In this document: positions 6,574 through 13,885 of the stretch, one piece after another
Layout of the letters: every line of letters starts with the position of its first letter
Numbering within the stretch: the stretch's first letter is position 1
From: Candidatus Woesearchaeota archaeon
GTDB taxonomy: Archaea > Nanobdellota > Nanobdellia > Woesearchaeales > JACQNA01
Direction: 5' to 3'
Length of the DNA stretch: 22,006 nucleotides
Assembly: GCA_016203335.1 (NCBI GenBank)
Contig: JACQNA010000088.1
Coordinates: forward strand, 1-22,006
Position numbers and translations under genes: made by a program
The notes under the pieces: model-generated
The model's input: only the letters and a program-made list of their open reading frames with translations
What the model was told of the DNA's origin: nothing
Databases searched by the model: none

Positions 6574-7305
6574 ATGCAACAACCAATGCCGCACCAACTG
6601 ATGGGATATGATCGGGCTATCACGATGTTTTCCCCTGATGGGAGGCTGCTTCAAGTTGAATACGCAAAAAAGACAGTCCGGCAGGGAAGCACTGCCATCG
6701 CCATGACCTGCAAGGACGGAGTACTACTGGTCTCGGACAAGCGGATTGTGGACGTGCTGGTCGTGCCCGAATCTGTCGAAAAGATATGGCAGGTCGATGA
6801 CCATATTGGGGTCACTGCAGCAGGCATCCTCAGCGATGCGCGCGTCCTGATTGAGCGCGCACAGCTCCGCGCGCAGCAGCACCAGGTGACCTATGACGGG
6901 CCGATTGACGTTGCCTCTATTGTAAAAGATATCGCTAATCTCAAGCAGCTCACCACCCAGAGCGGCGGCTACCGCCCATTTGGAGTTGCGCTGCTGATTG
7001 CGGGCATTGACATCGACGGCCCCAAGCTCTATGAGACTGATCCTACAGGAATCTACTTCCGGTACAAGGCAAGCGTGATCGGCGAAGGGGAGGTGGAAGT
7101 GGAGAACATCCTCCACAAGGAGTACAAGGAGAGCATGACTGTCGAGGAATGCTTTGAGCTTGCCCTGAGCGCGCTGAAGCGTGTGGTGGACAAGGGATTC
7201 AACGCCAACCGCGTTGATGCGGCATACATCTTAACCAGCGAGAAGAAGTTTACCAAGATATCCAGGGCCAAGGTTGAGCAGGTCCTGAAGCAGCTGAAGA
7301 AGTAA
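6574..7305 (+). CDS. psmA: Proteasome subunit alpha
   Basis: The alpha subunit forms the outer heptameric rings of the 20S proteasome and controls its gate. The 243-residue protein (usual length) carries the family signature GYDRAITMFSPDGRLLQVEYA at residues 11-31, with the YDR gate motif, and GSTAIAMTCKDGVLLVSDKR after it. The start is ATG at 6574, set by the Shine-Dalgarno GGTGAT at 6565-6570; the TTG at 6553 in the same frame is not needed. The gene sits between pop5 and SBDS, as in many archaea. No beta subunit is in the window, so that must be elsewhere. Confidence 0.97.
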   Translation: MQQPMPHQLMGYDRAITMFSPDGRLLQVEYAKKTVRQGSTAIAMTCKDGVLLVSDKRIVDVLVVPESVEKIWQVDDHIGVTAAGILSDARVLIERAQLRAQQHQVTYDGPIDVASIVKDIANLKQLTTQSGGYRPFGVALLIAGIDIDGPKLYETDPTGIYFRYKASVIGEGEVEVENILHKEYKESMTVEECFELALSALKRVVDKGFNANRVDAAYILTSEKKFTKISRAKVEQVLKQLKK

Positions 7306-7327
7306 AGGATACCTAAAAAAGGATACC

Positions 7328-8047
7328 ATGAAAGGCGAAACCTTTGACAAAGAGCGGATCCACCATATGAATCTCGCGCGCCTGAAGAAAGGCGGGGAGA
7401 AATTTGAGGTAGCGATCGACTCGGAGAAAGCGATGGCATTCAGGAATGGGGGCATCAGCGATGTCCGGGATGTGCTCGAGGCAGAGCATATATTCAGCGA
7501 CGCAAAGAAAGGGAGCCTGGCATCTGAGCACGAGCTCCAGCGCATGTTCAAGACCACGGATCCGCTGGCGATTGCCGCAATCATCATCAAAGAAGGGGAA
7601 ATCCAGCTGACCGAGGCATACCGGGAGCGCAAGGTTGAGGAGAAGCAGCGCAGGCTCATTGCATTGATCCACCGGAACGGCGTTGATCCCAAGACGCATC
7701 TCCCGCACCCGATGAGCAGGATTGAGCATGCGCTTGCCGAGGCAAAGGCGCATATCGACCCCTTCCTCTCTGCTGAGGAGCAGATGGGCAAGATAGTCAA
7801 GCAGATACAGCCTGTCCTGCCGATCCGCTTTGAGCTGAAAGAAGTGACCATCAAGATACCGCCGGAGTATGCGGCAAAGGCATACGGCAGCATCAAGGGA
7901 TTTGGAAGGATGCTGAAAGAGGAGTGGCTCAACGACGGCAGCTGGCTCGGGATTATTGAGATTCCCGGAGGCATGGAAGAAGAGCTGTATGACCAGCTGA
8001 ATAAGGCAACTCATGGAAACAATCAAACAAGCGTCAAGGTGAAATGA
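7328..8047 (+). CDS. Ribosome maturation protein SBDS
   Basis: The archaeal SBDS orthologue helps release the anti-association factor aIF6 from the large ribosomal subunit together with an EF-2-like GTPase (known for the family). The 239-residue protein shows the three-domain layout: an N-terminal FYSH domain (LARLKKGGEKFEVAI, VRDVLEAEHIFSDAKKG), a central helical domain with TEAYRERKVEEKQRRLIALI and the signature HPMSRIEHALAEAK, and a ferredoxin-like C-terminal domain (EVTIKIPPEYAAKAYGSIK). It is the third gene of the exosome superoperon and its stop is immediately followed by the rrp4 ATG. Confidence 0.96.
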   Translation: MKGETFDKERIHHMNLARLKKGGEKFEVAIDSEKAMAFRNGGISDVRDVLEAEHIFSDAKKGSLASEHELQRMFKTTDPLAIAAIIIKEGEIQLTEAYRERKVEEKQRRLIALIHRNGVDPKTHLPHPMSRIEHALAEAKAHIDPFLSAEEQMGKIVKQIQPVLPIRFELKEVTIKIPPEYAAKAYGSIKGFGRMLKEEWLNDGSWLGIIEIPGGMEEELYDQLNKATHGNNQTSVKVK

Positions 8048-8836
8048 ATGGGAACATTGCTCGTATCAGAAAAAACTGTTGTCGTGCCTGGGCAGGAGCT
8101 TGCCACTGGCATGGATTACCTGCCGGGATTCGGCGCATATCGCGATGGCGAGCATATTGTCGCGTCGCAACTCGGCTTACTGAGCGTTGAGGGCAGGGCA
8201 ATCAAAATCATCCCGCTCTCCGGCAAATATATCCCGAAGAATGATGATACGGTCATTGCGCAGGTGGTGGACATCACCCTGCATGGCTGGCGCCTGGAGA
8301 TCAATTCCGCATACTCGGCGATGCTGACCCTGAAAGACGCAACCTCGGACTTCATCGCGCGCGATGCTGACCTGACCGCGTATTTCAACTTTGGGGACTG
8401 GATCGTGGCAGGCGTTGCCAACGTGACCACGCAGAAGCTTATTGACCTCACCATGAAAGGGCCGGGGCTGCGGAAGCTCGGCGAGGGCATGATTGTCCGC
8501 GTCGGGCCGAGCAAAATCCCCCGGATTATCGGCAAGGGAGGAAGCATGGTCTCCATGATCAAGGAGTACACGGGCTGCCGGATCATTGTCGGGCAGAACG
8601 GGGTGCTCTGGATCCAGGGCTCGCCGGAAGGGGAGATGCTTGCAGCAAAGACCATCAAGGAGATTGAGCAGCATGCGCACCGCTCCGGGCTGACCGAGCG
8701 CATCAAGGAATTCCTTGGGCAGTTCCCCAAGCCAGAGGCAGTGCCTTTGCCGCCTGAAGAGGAGAGGCCGCACCGGGAGCGGAGGCCGTTTGACCCAAAC
8801 CGCAGGCCCATGCGCAGAAGCGGGGGATTCCGATGA
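8048..8836 (+). CDS. rrp4: Exosome RNA-binding subunit Rrp4
   Basis: Rrp4 is one of the cap subunits of the archaeal exosome and guides RNA into the Rrp41-Rrp42 hexamer. The 262-residue protein has an N-terminal beta domain (VVPGQELATG), an S1 domain at about 62-135 (DDTVIAQVVDITLHGWRLEI), and a KH domain with the GXXG loop in PRIIGKGGSMVSMI (158-171). The tail is rich in Pro, Arg and Glu. The ATG at 8048 follows the SBDS stop with no gap, with Shine-Dalgarno AAGGTGA at 8036-8042; an out-of-frame ATGA overlaps the stop at 8044. It overlaps rrp41 by ATGA. Confidence 0.96.
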   Translation: MGTLLVSEKTVVVPGQELATGMDYLPGFGAYRDGEHIVASQLGLLSVEGRAIKIIPLSGKYIPKNDDTVIAQVVDITLHGWRLEINSAYSAMLTLKDATSDFIARDADLTAYFNFGDWIVAGVANVTTQKLIDLTMKGPGLRKLGEGMIVRVGPSKIPRIIGKGGSMVSMIKEYTGCRIIVGQNGVLWIQGSPEGEMLAAKTIKEIEQHAHRSGLTERIKEFLGQFPKPEAVPLPPEEERPHRERRPFDPNRRPMRRSGGFR

Positions 8837-9519
8837 AGCGAATTGACGGCAGAAAGCCAGATGAGATGCGGGAGATGTCCGCAAAGGCAGGAATCATCCC
8901 CCGGGCAGATGGCTCGGGCTATTTCCAGATCGGGAACACGATTGCGTATGCAGCAGTCTACGGGCCGAGAAACCTGTATCCGAGGTTCCTGCAGGATCCC
9001 CAGAAAGGGATTCTCCGGGTGAACTACAACATGATGCCCTTTAGCAGCAAGGGAGAGCGCGTTAGACCTGGGGGCAACCGCCGCTCCAAGGAGCTTGGCC
9101 TGGTGATCGAGAAATCGCTGCTCCCAGTCGTCAACCTGTACGAGTTTCCCAATGCGGTTGTGGATGTGTTCGTTGAGCTGCCGCAGACCGATGCAGGAAC
9201 AAGATGCGCAGGCATCTGCGCTGCAGCGATTGCGCTTGCTGATGCGGGAATCCCGATGCGCGACCTGGTTGCTGCGGTGTCTGCAGGCAAGGCAGGCGAT
9301 ACTGTTATCCTTGACCTCAATTACGAGGAGGATTCTGCTGAAGAGGGCGCTGACATCCCTGTTGCCATGACCGGCAGGAGCAAGGAGATTACCCTGCTGC
9401 AGATGGATGGCAGGATGACTGCTGAGGATCTTAGGAAAGCAGTGCAGCTGTGCCGGAAAGGCATCAGCCAGATCATTGCGGTGCAGCAGAAGGCGCTGCA
9501 GGAGAAGTACGCACCATGA
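8833..9519 (+). CDS. rrp41: Exosome catalytic subunit Rrp41
   Basis: Rrp41 is the RNase PH-like active subunit of the exosome: phosphorolytic 3'-5' exonuclease and tailing activity in complex with Rrp42. The 228-residue protein starts with the typical RIDGRKPDEMREM, has VNYNMMPFSSKGERVRPGG (RNA and phosphate-binding arginines), QTDAGTRCAGICAAAIALAD, and the catalytic acidic segment YEEDSAEEGADIPVAMTG. It overlaps rrp4 (ATGA, 8833-8836) and rrp42 (ATGA, 9516-9519), with a GGGGGA ribosome site in the rrp4 tail, so the three subunits should be made in step. Confidence 0.97.
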   Translation: MKRIDGRKPDEMREMSAKAGIIPRADGSGYFQIGNTIAYAAVYGPRNLYPRFLQDPQKGILRVNYNMMPFSSKGERVRPGGNRRSKELGLVIEKSLLPVVNLYEFPNAVVDVFVELPQTDAGTRCAGICAAAIALADAGIPMRDLVAAVSAGKAGDTVILDLNYEEDSAEEGADIPVAMTGRSKEITLLQMDGRMTAEDLRKAVQLCRKGISQIIAVQQKALQEKYAP

Positions 9520-10292
9520 ACAAAGAATTGCATGCACATATGATAAAATTCCTGGAGAGGGGAAGCCGTTATGACGGGAGAAAGCCTCTGGAATACCGGG
9601 ACATCCTGGTCGAGTACGGCATCGTCAAGAACGCAGAGGGCTCTGCCCGCGTGAAGATCGGCGAGACTGAAGTGATTACCGGAGTGAAGCTGGTTGTGGA
9701 CAAGCCGTACCCGGATACGCCGGAGCAGGGCAGCCTGATGGTCGGCGCTGAATTCCTGCCGATCGCAAACCCTGATTTTGAGGTCGGGCCGCCGGGGATT
9801 GCAGCTGTTGAGCTTGCCCGGGTTGTTGACCGGGGGATCCGGGAGAGCAAGGCGATTGATGTGAAAAAGCTGTGCATCACTGCCCAGGAGAAGGTATGGA
9901 CAGTCATCGTGGATATCTGCACGGTGAATGATGCCGGAAACCTGTTTGACGTGAGCGCGCTCTCGGCGATTGCTGCGCTGCAGAGCACAAAGTTCCCGGA
10001 GTATGCGGATGGCAAGATCCAATACGGGAAGCTGACGGATACGCCGCTCCCGCTTGCTGATGTTCCCATTGAGGTGACGGTCTTCAAGATAGGAAAATCG
10101 TATATCGTCGATCCCACCCCCGATGAGGAAAAAGTATATGACGCTCGGCTGACGGTTGCTATCTCCCGGGATGGCAGGCTCTGCGCATTGCAGAAAGGGG
10201 GGGATGTTGCGCTCTCTGAGGATGACATCTTCGCGATGATTGATATCGCTGCGGAAAAGCAGCATGAGCTGCGGGAGAAGCTGGAGGGATAA
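9516..10292 (+). CDS. rrp42: Exosome non-catalytic subunit Rrp42
   Basis: Rrp42 is the inactive RNase PH-like partner that alternates with Rrp41 in the hexameric ring and helps bind RNA. The start is ATG at 9516 overlapping the rrp41 stop as ATGA, giving 258 residues (usual length); the longer open frame upstream lies inside rrp41. Recognisable parts are GSRYDGRKPLEYRDI near the N-terminus, GSARVKIGETEVITGVKL, EFLPIANPDFEVGPPG and VDPTPDEEKVYDARLTVA. As in other Rrp42 proteins, the catalytic Asp motif of Rrp41 is replaced in the last of these. Confidence 0.96.
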   Translation: MNKELHAHMIKFLERGSRYDGRKPLEYRDILVEYGIVKNAEGSARVKIGETEVITGVKLVVDKPYPDTPEQGSLMVGAEFLPIANPDFEVGPPGIAAVELARVVDRGIRESKAIDVKKLCITAQEKVWTVIVDICTVNDAGNLFDVSALSAIAALQSTKFPEYADGKIQYGKLTDTPLPLADVPIEVTVFKIGKSYIVDPTPDEEKVYDARLTVAISRDGRLCALQKGGDVALSEDDIFAMIDIAAEKQHELREKLEG

Positions 10293-10293
10293 C

Positions 10294-10515
10294 ATGCAGG
10301 ATATTCAGCATACCAAATACGAGAAAGCACGGATACTGGGAAGCAGGGCATTGCAGATCGCCATGGGCGCGCCCCTGCTGCTGAATCTCAGCCCGGAGCG
10401 GCTGGAGCAGCTGCGGTACAACCCGATTGAGATTGCCAAGCTCGAGCTTGCGGAAGACGTGATTCCGATTACGGTCAGGCGCCCGCTGCCGCATGAAACC
10501 AAGATCACCGGATGA
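10294..10515 (+). CDS. rpoK: DNA-directed RNA polymerase subunit K (Rpo6)
   Basis: RpoK is the archaeal counterpart of eukaryotic Rpb6 and bacterial omega, and helps assemble RNA polymerase. The 73-residue protein has the signature KYEKARILGSRALQIAMGAP (residues 8-27), then PIEIAKLELAEDVIPITVRR and the end LP. It starts one base after the rrp42 stop with Shine-Dalgarno GGAGGGA at 10283-10289. Its place directly after rrp42 is unusual; in many archaea eL43 (L37Ae) and rpoP stand there, and rpoK sits with ribosomal protein genes. Confidence 0.93.
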   Translation: MQDIQHTKYEKARILGSRALQIAMGAPLLLNLSPERLEQLRYNPIEIAKLELAEDVIPITVRRPLPHETKITG

Positions 10516-10792
10516 GCGTGCTGCGCAGCTTGCTGCACGGGTGGATAAATACCTTCTGTTAACAAAACGGGCGCTGGCTGAGGTGCGGATTGCTGATGGC
10601 GCTGAGCAGCAGATGGCGCATACCCTGATTGACATGGCCAAGCGCTATTATGAGGATGCGCTGCACTTTGCGGAGAAAAACGAGATGCTCACTGCCCTTT
10701 CTGCGGTGAACTACGCACATGCATTCTTAGACGCTGCGGCATTGCTCGGCCTGCTGGAGAATGATAATAACGAGCTGTTCATGGTGGATTAA
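10493..10792 (+). CDS. DUF357 family protein
   Basis: The 99-residue helical protein belongs to the archaeal DUF357 family, function unknown. The core is recognisable: a first helix (LAARVDKYLLLTKRALAEV), MAKRYYEDALHFAEKNEML (the conserved YxxDAxYFxxKGD), and ALSAVNYAHAFLDAAALLGL (AxxxYAxGWLDAGxxLG). The two last helices resemble a TPR-like or HEPN-like pair. The ATG at 10493 overlaps rpoK by 23 bases; no later ATG is in frame before the core. It is the last gene of the operon and its stop shares TTAA with the stop of the convergent peptidase gene. Confidence 0.83.
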   Translation: MKPRSPDERAAQLAARVDKYLLLTKRALAEVRIADGAEQQMAHTLIDMAKRYYEDALHFAEKNEMLTALSAVNYAHAFLDAAALLGLLENDNNELFMVD

Positions 10793-12072
10793 CGCCCCGT
10801 CAATCTATTATTATATCCCGGAGCACTTGCGGCAACAATGAGCGAATCACCGCTCAGATTTCTTCTTGCAATGTCTTGTAAACATCCAAGAGTCATTTCA
10901 TCTATTCTCCTCATTAAAGATTCTGGAGTGTAATGTGGTTTCTCAAATTCTCTCCCTATCGCTGTGTCTGCATGAAAACTGTTTTTTTCTAGAAGAGATA
11001 ACACTAATGATCGTAATTGAGTCTTCTTTCCCTTAAAGAATGCTTGATCGATATGACCACCCTTAACCCTTTGTACGATATTACTTATTACATCCACTGC
11101 TTCCTCTAATTGGTTGGGATGCAGGGCAGGTAACCCCATCATGAATACCGCATTCCCCCGCATTGACAGGTAACTTGCTTCTGGCGAGTATCCAATTCCG
11201 CGCTCTTTTCTGAGTTCCCTAAACAGATAAGAAGTAAACCCCTCTCCCAGCATAGTTTGTGCTAAACATAAGCCAGCGGCATCTTCGTGCTGAGCGCCAT
11301 GTACCTGATAAACTACATATACAGCAGCCTGATCCTGTGCATCTTTCTGCGGATCCTTTAAATCGTCAAACTCAACATAAGTGACTCCCGGTCGCAACCT
11401 CCATGATACATCTGGCTGTGTAACCTCTCTTTCAGCCAAATTTCCAAAATATTTTCCTTCTTCTTCAAAGAATCTTTCGGGATCAACTGCTCCCGTAGCT
11501 GTGACAACCATATTATTTGATACATAAAAATCTCTCTTCATGCGGACCAAATCTGAAACCTCTAATCCTTTCACAGAATCAAATGTACCTGTTACCGCAT
11601 CTTCAAGCGGAGTGCCTTCAAATATTCTCGGAAATAAAACTCTTCTCACATACCTCTGTGTCGGGTTCCTCTCGTAAGCAACCAACTCAGCGGTTACCGG
11701 CCCATTCTTTTCACTCTGGAATTCTTGCGGATCATATGAGCCGCTTGCAATAGATTGATATGTCAATTCCACTGCAAGTCCTAACCTTTCAGGAGGCAGC
11801 CAAAGTTTTAGCCTGGTATCGGTGAGTGAAGTCTGCGCATTAAGCTCCATCCCGTTAAATTCTGCTTCTTCAGCGATTTGATCAGAGTTTCTAAAATCAT
11901 TTTTTCTAAACATCATGTGCTCAAGCAGATGCGCACAGCCTTTTTTGTCTCTTGATTCATTCTTAGAACCAACATCTATACCCACATAAAATGCAGCTTT
12001 CTTTTTGCCTGCAAGCGGCACCGCTACTGCGATAAGCCCGTTTTTATATTCTCTCCTTTGTATTTCAACCAT
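10789..12072 (-). CDS. M16 family zinc peptidase (insulinase/MPP-like)
   Basis: The 427-residue protein has the inverted zinc motif HxxEH in CAHLLEHMMF (H48, E51, H52) and the distal ligand E129, exactly 76 residues after H52 as in family M16. GIDVGSKNE before and NAQTSLTDTRLKLWLP after the motif are typical of the active M16 domain; a second, inactive-type domain (about 215-427) has FRELRKERGIGYSPEA. Length fits the M16B type, which usually works as a dimer of such halves. No signal peptide is seen, so it should be cytoplasmic. The gene is clearly AT-richer than the exosome operon beside it and may be acquired. A TATA box 26 bases upstream supports the start at 12072. Confidence 0.92.
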   Translation of the reverse strand: MVEIQRREYKNGLIAVAVPLAGKKKAAFYVGIDVGSKNESRDKKGCAHLLEHMMFRKNDFRNSDQIAEEAEFNGMELNAQTSLTDTRLKLWLPPERLGLAVELTYQSIASGSYDPQEFQSEKNGPVTAELVAYERNPTQRYVRRVLFPRIFEGTPLEDAVTGTFDSVKGLEVSDLVRMKRDFYVSNNMVVTATGAVDPERFFEEEGKYFGNLAEREVTQPDVSWRLRPGVTYVEFDDLKDPQKDAQDQAAVYVVYQVHGAQHEDAAGLCLAQTMLGEGFTSYLFRELRKERGIGYSPEASYLSMRGNAVFMMGLPALHPNQLEEAVDVISNIVQRVKGGHIDQAFFKGKKTQLRSLVLSLLEKNSFHADTAIGREFEKPHYTPESLMRRIDEMTLGCLQDIARRNLSGDSLIVAASAPGYNNRLTGR

Positions 12073-12093
12073 ATTGTGGGTTGTTCAACGGGC

Positions 12094-12102
12094 ATTTTTA
12101 AA
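12094..12102 (-). promoter_or_regulatory. TATA box for the M16 peptidase gene
   Basis: On the minus strand TTTAAAAAT is centred about 26 bases before the ATG at 12072. Confidence 0.55.
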
Positions 12103-12181
12103 CCTTCCTATATTGTAACCACTGTTGAGTTAGATATATCTGTTCTCAAGCCTATAAGGAACAGTATGGGGGAGGAGAGCG

Positions 12182-12568
12182 CTAAGCTATTATCATTACA
12201 TCCCTTTTTCCGCGGAAATCATTGTCGCCAGTAACGAATATGGCATTCTGAGACAGAGAAGTAGCATATATCAATGAATCCATCGCTGCTAATCTTTCCT
12301 TTACTGAAAGCTCCGCAGCATGCTTGCATATCTTGGCATTCAGCGCAATGATGATATACTTCTCTTCCGTGTGCCCGATGCACTCCTCAATCTTTTTCAC
12401 TTCTATCCCCTCCCTTAACATAACCCTTCGTAATTCAAAGAGACTGATTATCGAGATAAAAAGAATATGCACGCTATCCACTATCTCTTTAATTTTCGTG
12501 TTTTCGCCTAAGAAATAATCAATGAGTATTGATGAGTCCAGAAAATACCTAGATACGGTCGTGCTCAT
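12182..12568 (-). CDS. VapC-type PIN-domain toxin
   Basis: PIN-domain toxins are Mg-dependent ribonucleases. The 128-residue protein carries the acidic residues of the PIN active site: D11 in FLDSSILIDYF, E45 in SLFELRR, D97 in AAMDSLIYATS, and D115/D117 in VTGDNDF. Length is usual. Its start overlaps the upstream antitoxin gene by 20 bases, the standard VapBC arrangement, so toxin translation is coupled to the antitoxin. The target RNA cannot be told from sequence. The gene is AT-rich, in keeping with horizontal spread of such pairs. Confidence 0.9.
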   Translation of the reverse strand: MSTTVSRYFLDSSILIDYFLGENTKIKEIVDSVHILFISIISLFELRRVMLREGIEVKKIEECIGHTEEKYIIIALNAKICKHAAELSVKERLAAMDSLIYATSLSQNAIFVTGDNDFRGKRDVMIIA

Positions 12569-12749
12569 CCCGTAGCCCTTTCATGAGCCTTTTCCTGGAC
12601 ATCCCTTTTAATACGCCGAAGAGCGATTTCGTTGCCCGCCGGCGTACCATATTGTTTATGACTTCATCATACGAGGATGCCTGCGTCTGCTCTTTCATTG
12701 ATTTGAGGAGGTCCGCTGTTTCTTTTTCAACTTGTATCGTGGTTGGCAT
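12549..12749 (-). CDS. VapB-type antitoxin
   Basis: This 66-residue protein stands directly upstream of, and overlaps, the PIN-domain toxin. The N-terminus TTIQVEKETADLLKSMKE and YDEVINNMV looks like a ribbon-helix-helix DNA-binding unit (strand, helix, turn, helix). The basic tail (SRKRLMKGLRDEHDRI) would wrap and block the toxin. As in other pairs it should bind its own promoter; the repeats at 12758-12780 are the candidate site. Assignment to a particular VapB subfamily is not possible by eye. Confidence 0.85.
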   Translation of the reverse strand: MPTTIQVEKETADLLKSMKEQTQASSYDEVINNMVRRRATKSLFGVLKGMSRKRLMKGLRDEHDRI

Positions 12750-12757
12750 AGCAAGCT

Positions 12758-12780
12758 ATAGCACTATAGTACTATATAAA
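12758..12780 (-). promoter_or_regulatory. vapBC promoter with repeated CTATA operator
   Basis: Three 8-base units CTATAGCA, CTATAGTA and CTATATA(A) follow one another from 12758. They contain the 12-base palindrome TATAGTACTATA (12767-12778) and the 8-base palindrome GCTATAGC (12757-12764). The TTTATATAG TATA element lies on the minus strand at about 12775-12783, some 27-30 bases before the antitoxin ATG at 12749. The regular spacing of half sites next to the TATA box suits cooperative binding by a ribbon-helix-helix autorepressor (inference). Confidence 0.55.
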
Positions 12781-12789
12781 CCTTCCGAT

Positions 12790-13767
12790 TTACGCCTTCT
12801 CCGTATACACTCCCGGCTGCATGAACACGTGCTCAATCCGCACCGCAATGCCCTTCTCCCTCTCCGCCATCTCCATTGAGCTCATCTGCATGCTGCCGGT
12901 TGCGATCAGCTCATCCTTCAAGGTCATCACTGCAACCGCATTCCCCTTCTGCAGCCCGGCATGGTAGCGGGCGATGCCGGGAAGCGCTAAATCAGTGCCG
13001 TGGCAGAGCGGCTCAACAGTGGTATCAGTCACCCAGACCTTTGGGAGATGGGCAATTCCGCTCTCTACTGGCTGGATTATCTTCCGGAGAAAAGCCTCTT
13101 TTTTTTCTTCAGTGTAATACCAGTATGCATCAGCGACATCCTGCAGGGTGAACAAGGTGGACTCGTCAAATGGTCCTGCGCGGATTCTCCGCAGCTCAGA
13201 CATATGCGCCCCTACGCTGAGATACTGCCCCATATCATGGATCAGCTTCCGGATGTAGGTGCCTGCCTCACAGGCAACGCGGAAGAGAATGTCTTTACCA
13301 TCACTGTCCAGCAGCTCGATGGAATAAATTGTCCGCTGGCGGAGCTGGCGCTTGACCGAGCTCTTGATCGGCGGAAGCTGGCTGATCCTGCCGGTAAAAT
13401 GGGAGAACGCTGCAATAATCTGCTCTGGTGATGCTTCGTGGTGCAGGTGCATGACTGCAACATACTCCTTGCCTGCGGTGAGCAGGTAGCTGACAATCCT
13501 GGTTGCCCTGCCGATGCCAATCGGCAGCACACCGGTCACTGCGGGATCCAGTGTGCCGGAATGGCCAGCCTTGCCGAGATTAAGGATTCTTTTAAGGTAA
13601 TCGCTCACCTGGTGGGAAGTCGGCCCTGCTGGCTTGTCAATGTTAATAATACCGTAATTGAGCAGCGCATCCATGGGGCGCTGCTCCGGAGGGCAGCCGA
13701 GGGCGTGACTTGTCGCGCTTTCCCGCTTGGTGAGAATCTCTCGCTTGATGTTCTGGAAGGGGAGCAT
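12790..13767 (-). CDS. tRNA/rRNA pseudouridine synthase Cbf5
   Basis: Cbf5 (dyskerin homologue) is the catalytic subunit of the H/ACA RNP that converts uridine to pseudouridine in rRNA and can modify tRNA U55. The 325-residue protein starts MLPFQNIKREIL with the archaeal N-terminal extension, then has YGIINIDKPAGPTSHQVS, the catalytic loop HSGTLDPAVTGVLP with D74, KEYVAVMHLH, and RVACEAGTYIRKLIHDMG. A PUA domain ends the protein (VWVTDTTVEPLCHGTDLALP and ALMT-like strands). The start at 13767 is chosen over the longer frame because the family begins here and a TATA box lies 25 bases upstream. Confidence 0.95.
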   Translation of the reverse strand: MLPFQNIKREILTKRESATSHALGCPPEQRPMDALLNYGIINIDKPAGPTSHQVSDYLKRILNLGKAGHSGTLDPAVTGVLPIGIGRATRIVSYLLTAGKEYVAVMHLHHEASPEQIIAAFSHFTGRISQLPPIKSSVKRQLRQRTIYSIELLDSDGKDILFRVACEAGTYIRKLIHDMGQYLSVGAHMSELRRIRAGPFDESTLFTLQDVADAYWYYTEEKKEAFLRKIIQPVESGIAHLPKVWVTDTTVEPLCHGTDLALPGIARYHAGLQKGNAVAVMTLKDELIATGSMQMSSMEMAEREKGIAVRIEHVFMQPGVYTEKA

Positions 13768-13787
13768 GGCATGGTGAGGGGAGGAGT

Positions 13788-13797
13788 GTTTAAAAAT
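13788..13797 (-). promoter_or_regulatory. TATA box for cbf5
   Basis: GTTTAAAAAT (read on plus) is centred about 25 bases before the cbf5 ATG. A second similar box, TATTTAAAC at about 13831-13839, could give an alternative transcript with a leader of about 40 bases. Confidence 0.5.
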
Positions 13798-13885
13798 AGT
13801 GCGGTTTGGGAAAATCAGGATCGGTGAAGAAATGTATTTAAACACCACCTAGTTTAGAATACTGAAGAGAATACAGGACAAATAA

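Noticed and set aside
7231..8026. Two overlapping minus-strand open frames
   Set aside because: Both are antisense to SBDS and have no family features.
8116..9537. Long 473-codon open frame on the minus strand
   Set aside because: It is antisense to rrp4 and rrp41, has a Cys-, His- and Ser-rich composition and no recognisable domain; the sense genes are certain.
9321..10295. 324-codon minus-strand open frame
   Set aside because: It is antisense to rrp41 and rrp42; an effect of GC-rich codons.
12073..12181. Gap between VapC and the M16 peptidase gene, checked for a tRNA or small gene
   Set aside because: Only the peptidase TATA box was found; no cloverleaf or plausible ORF.
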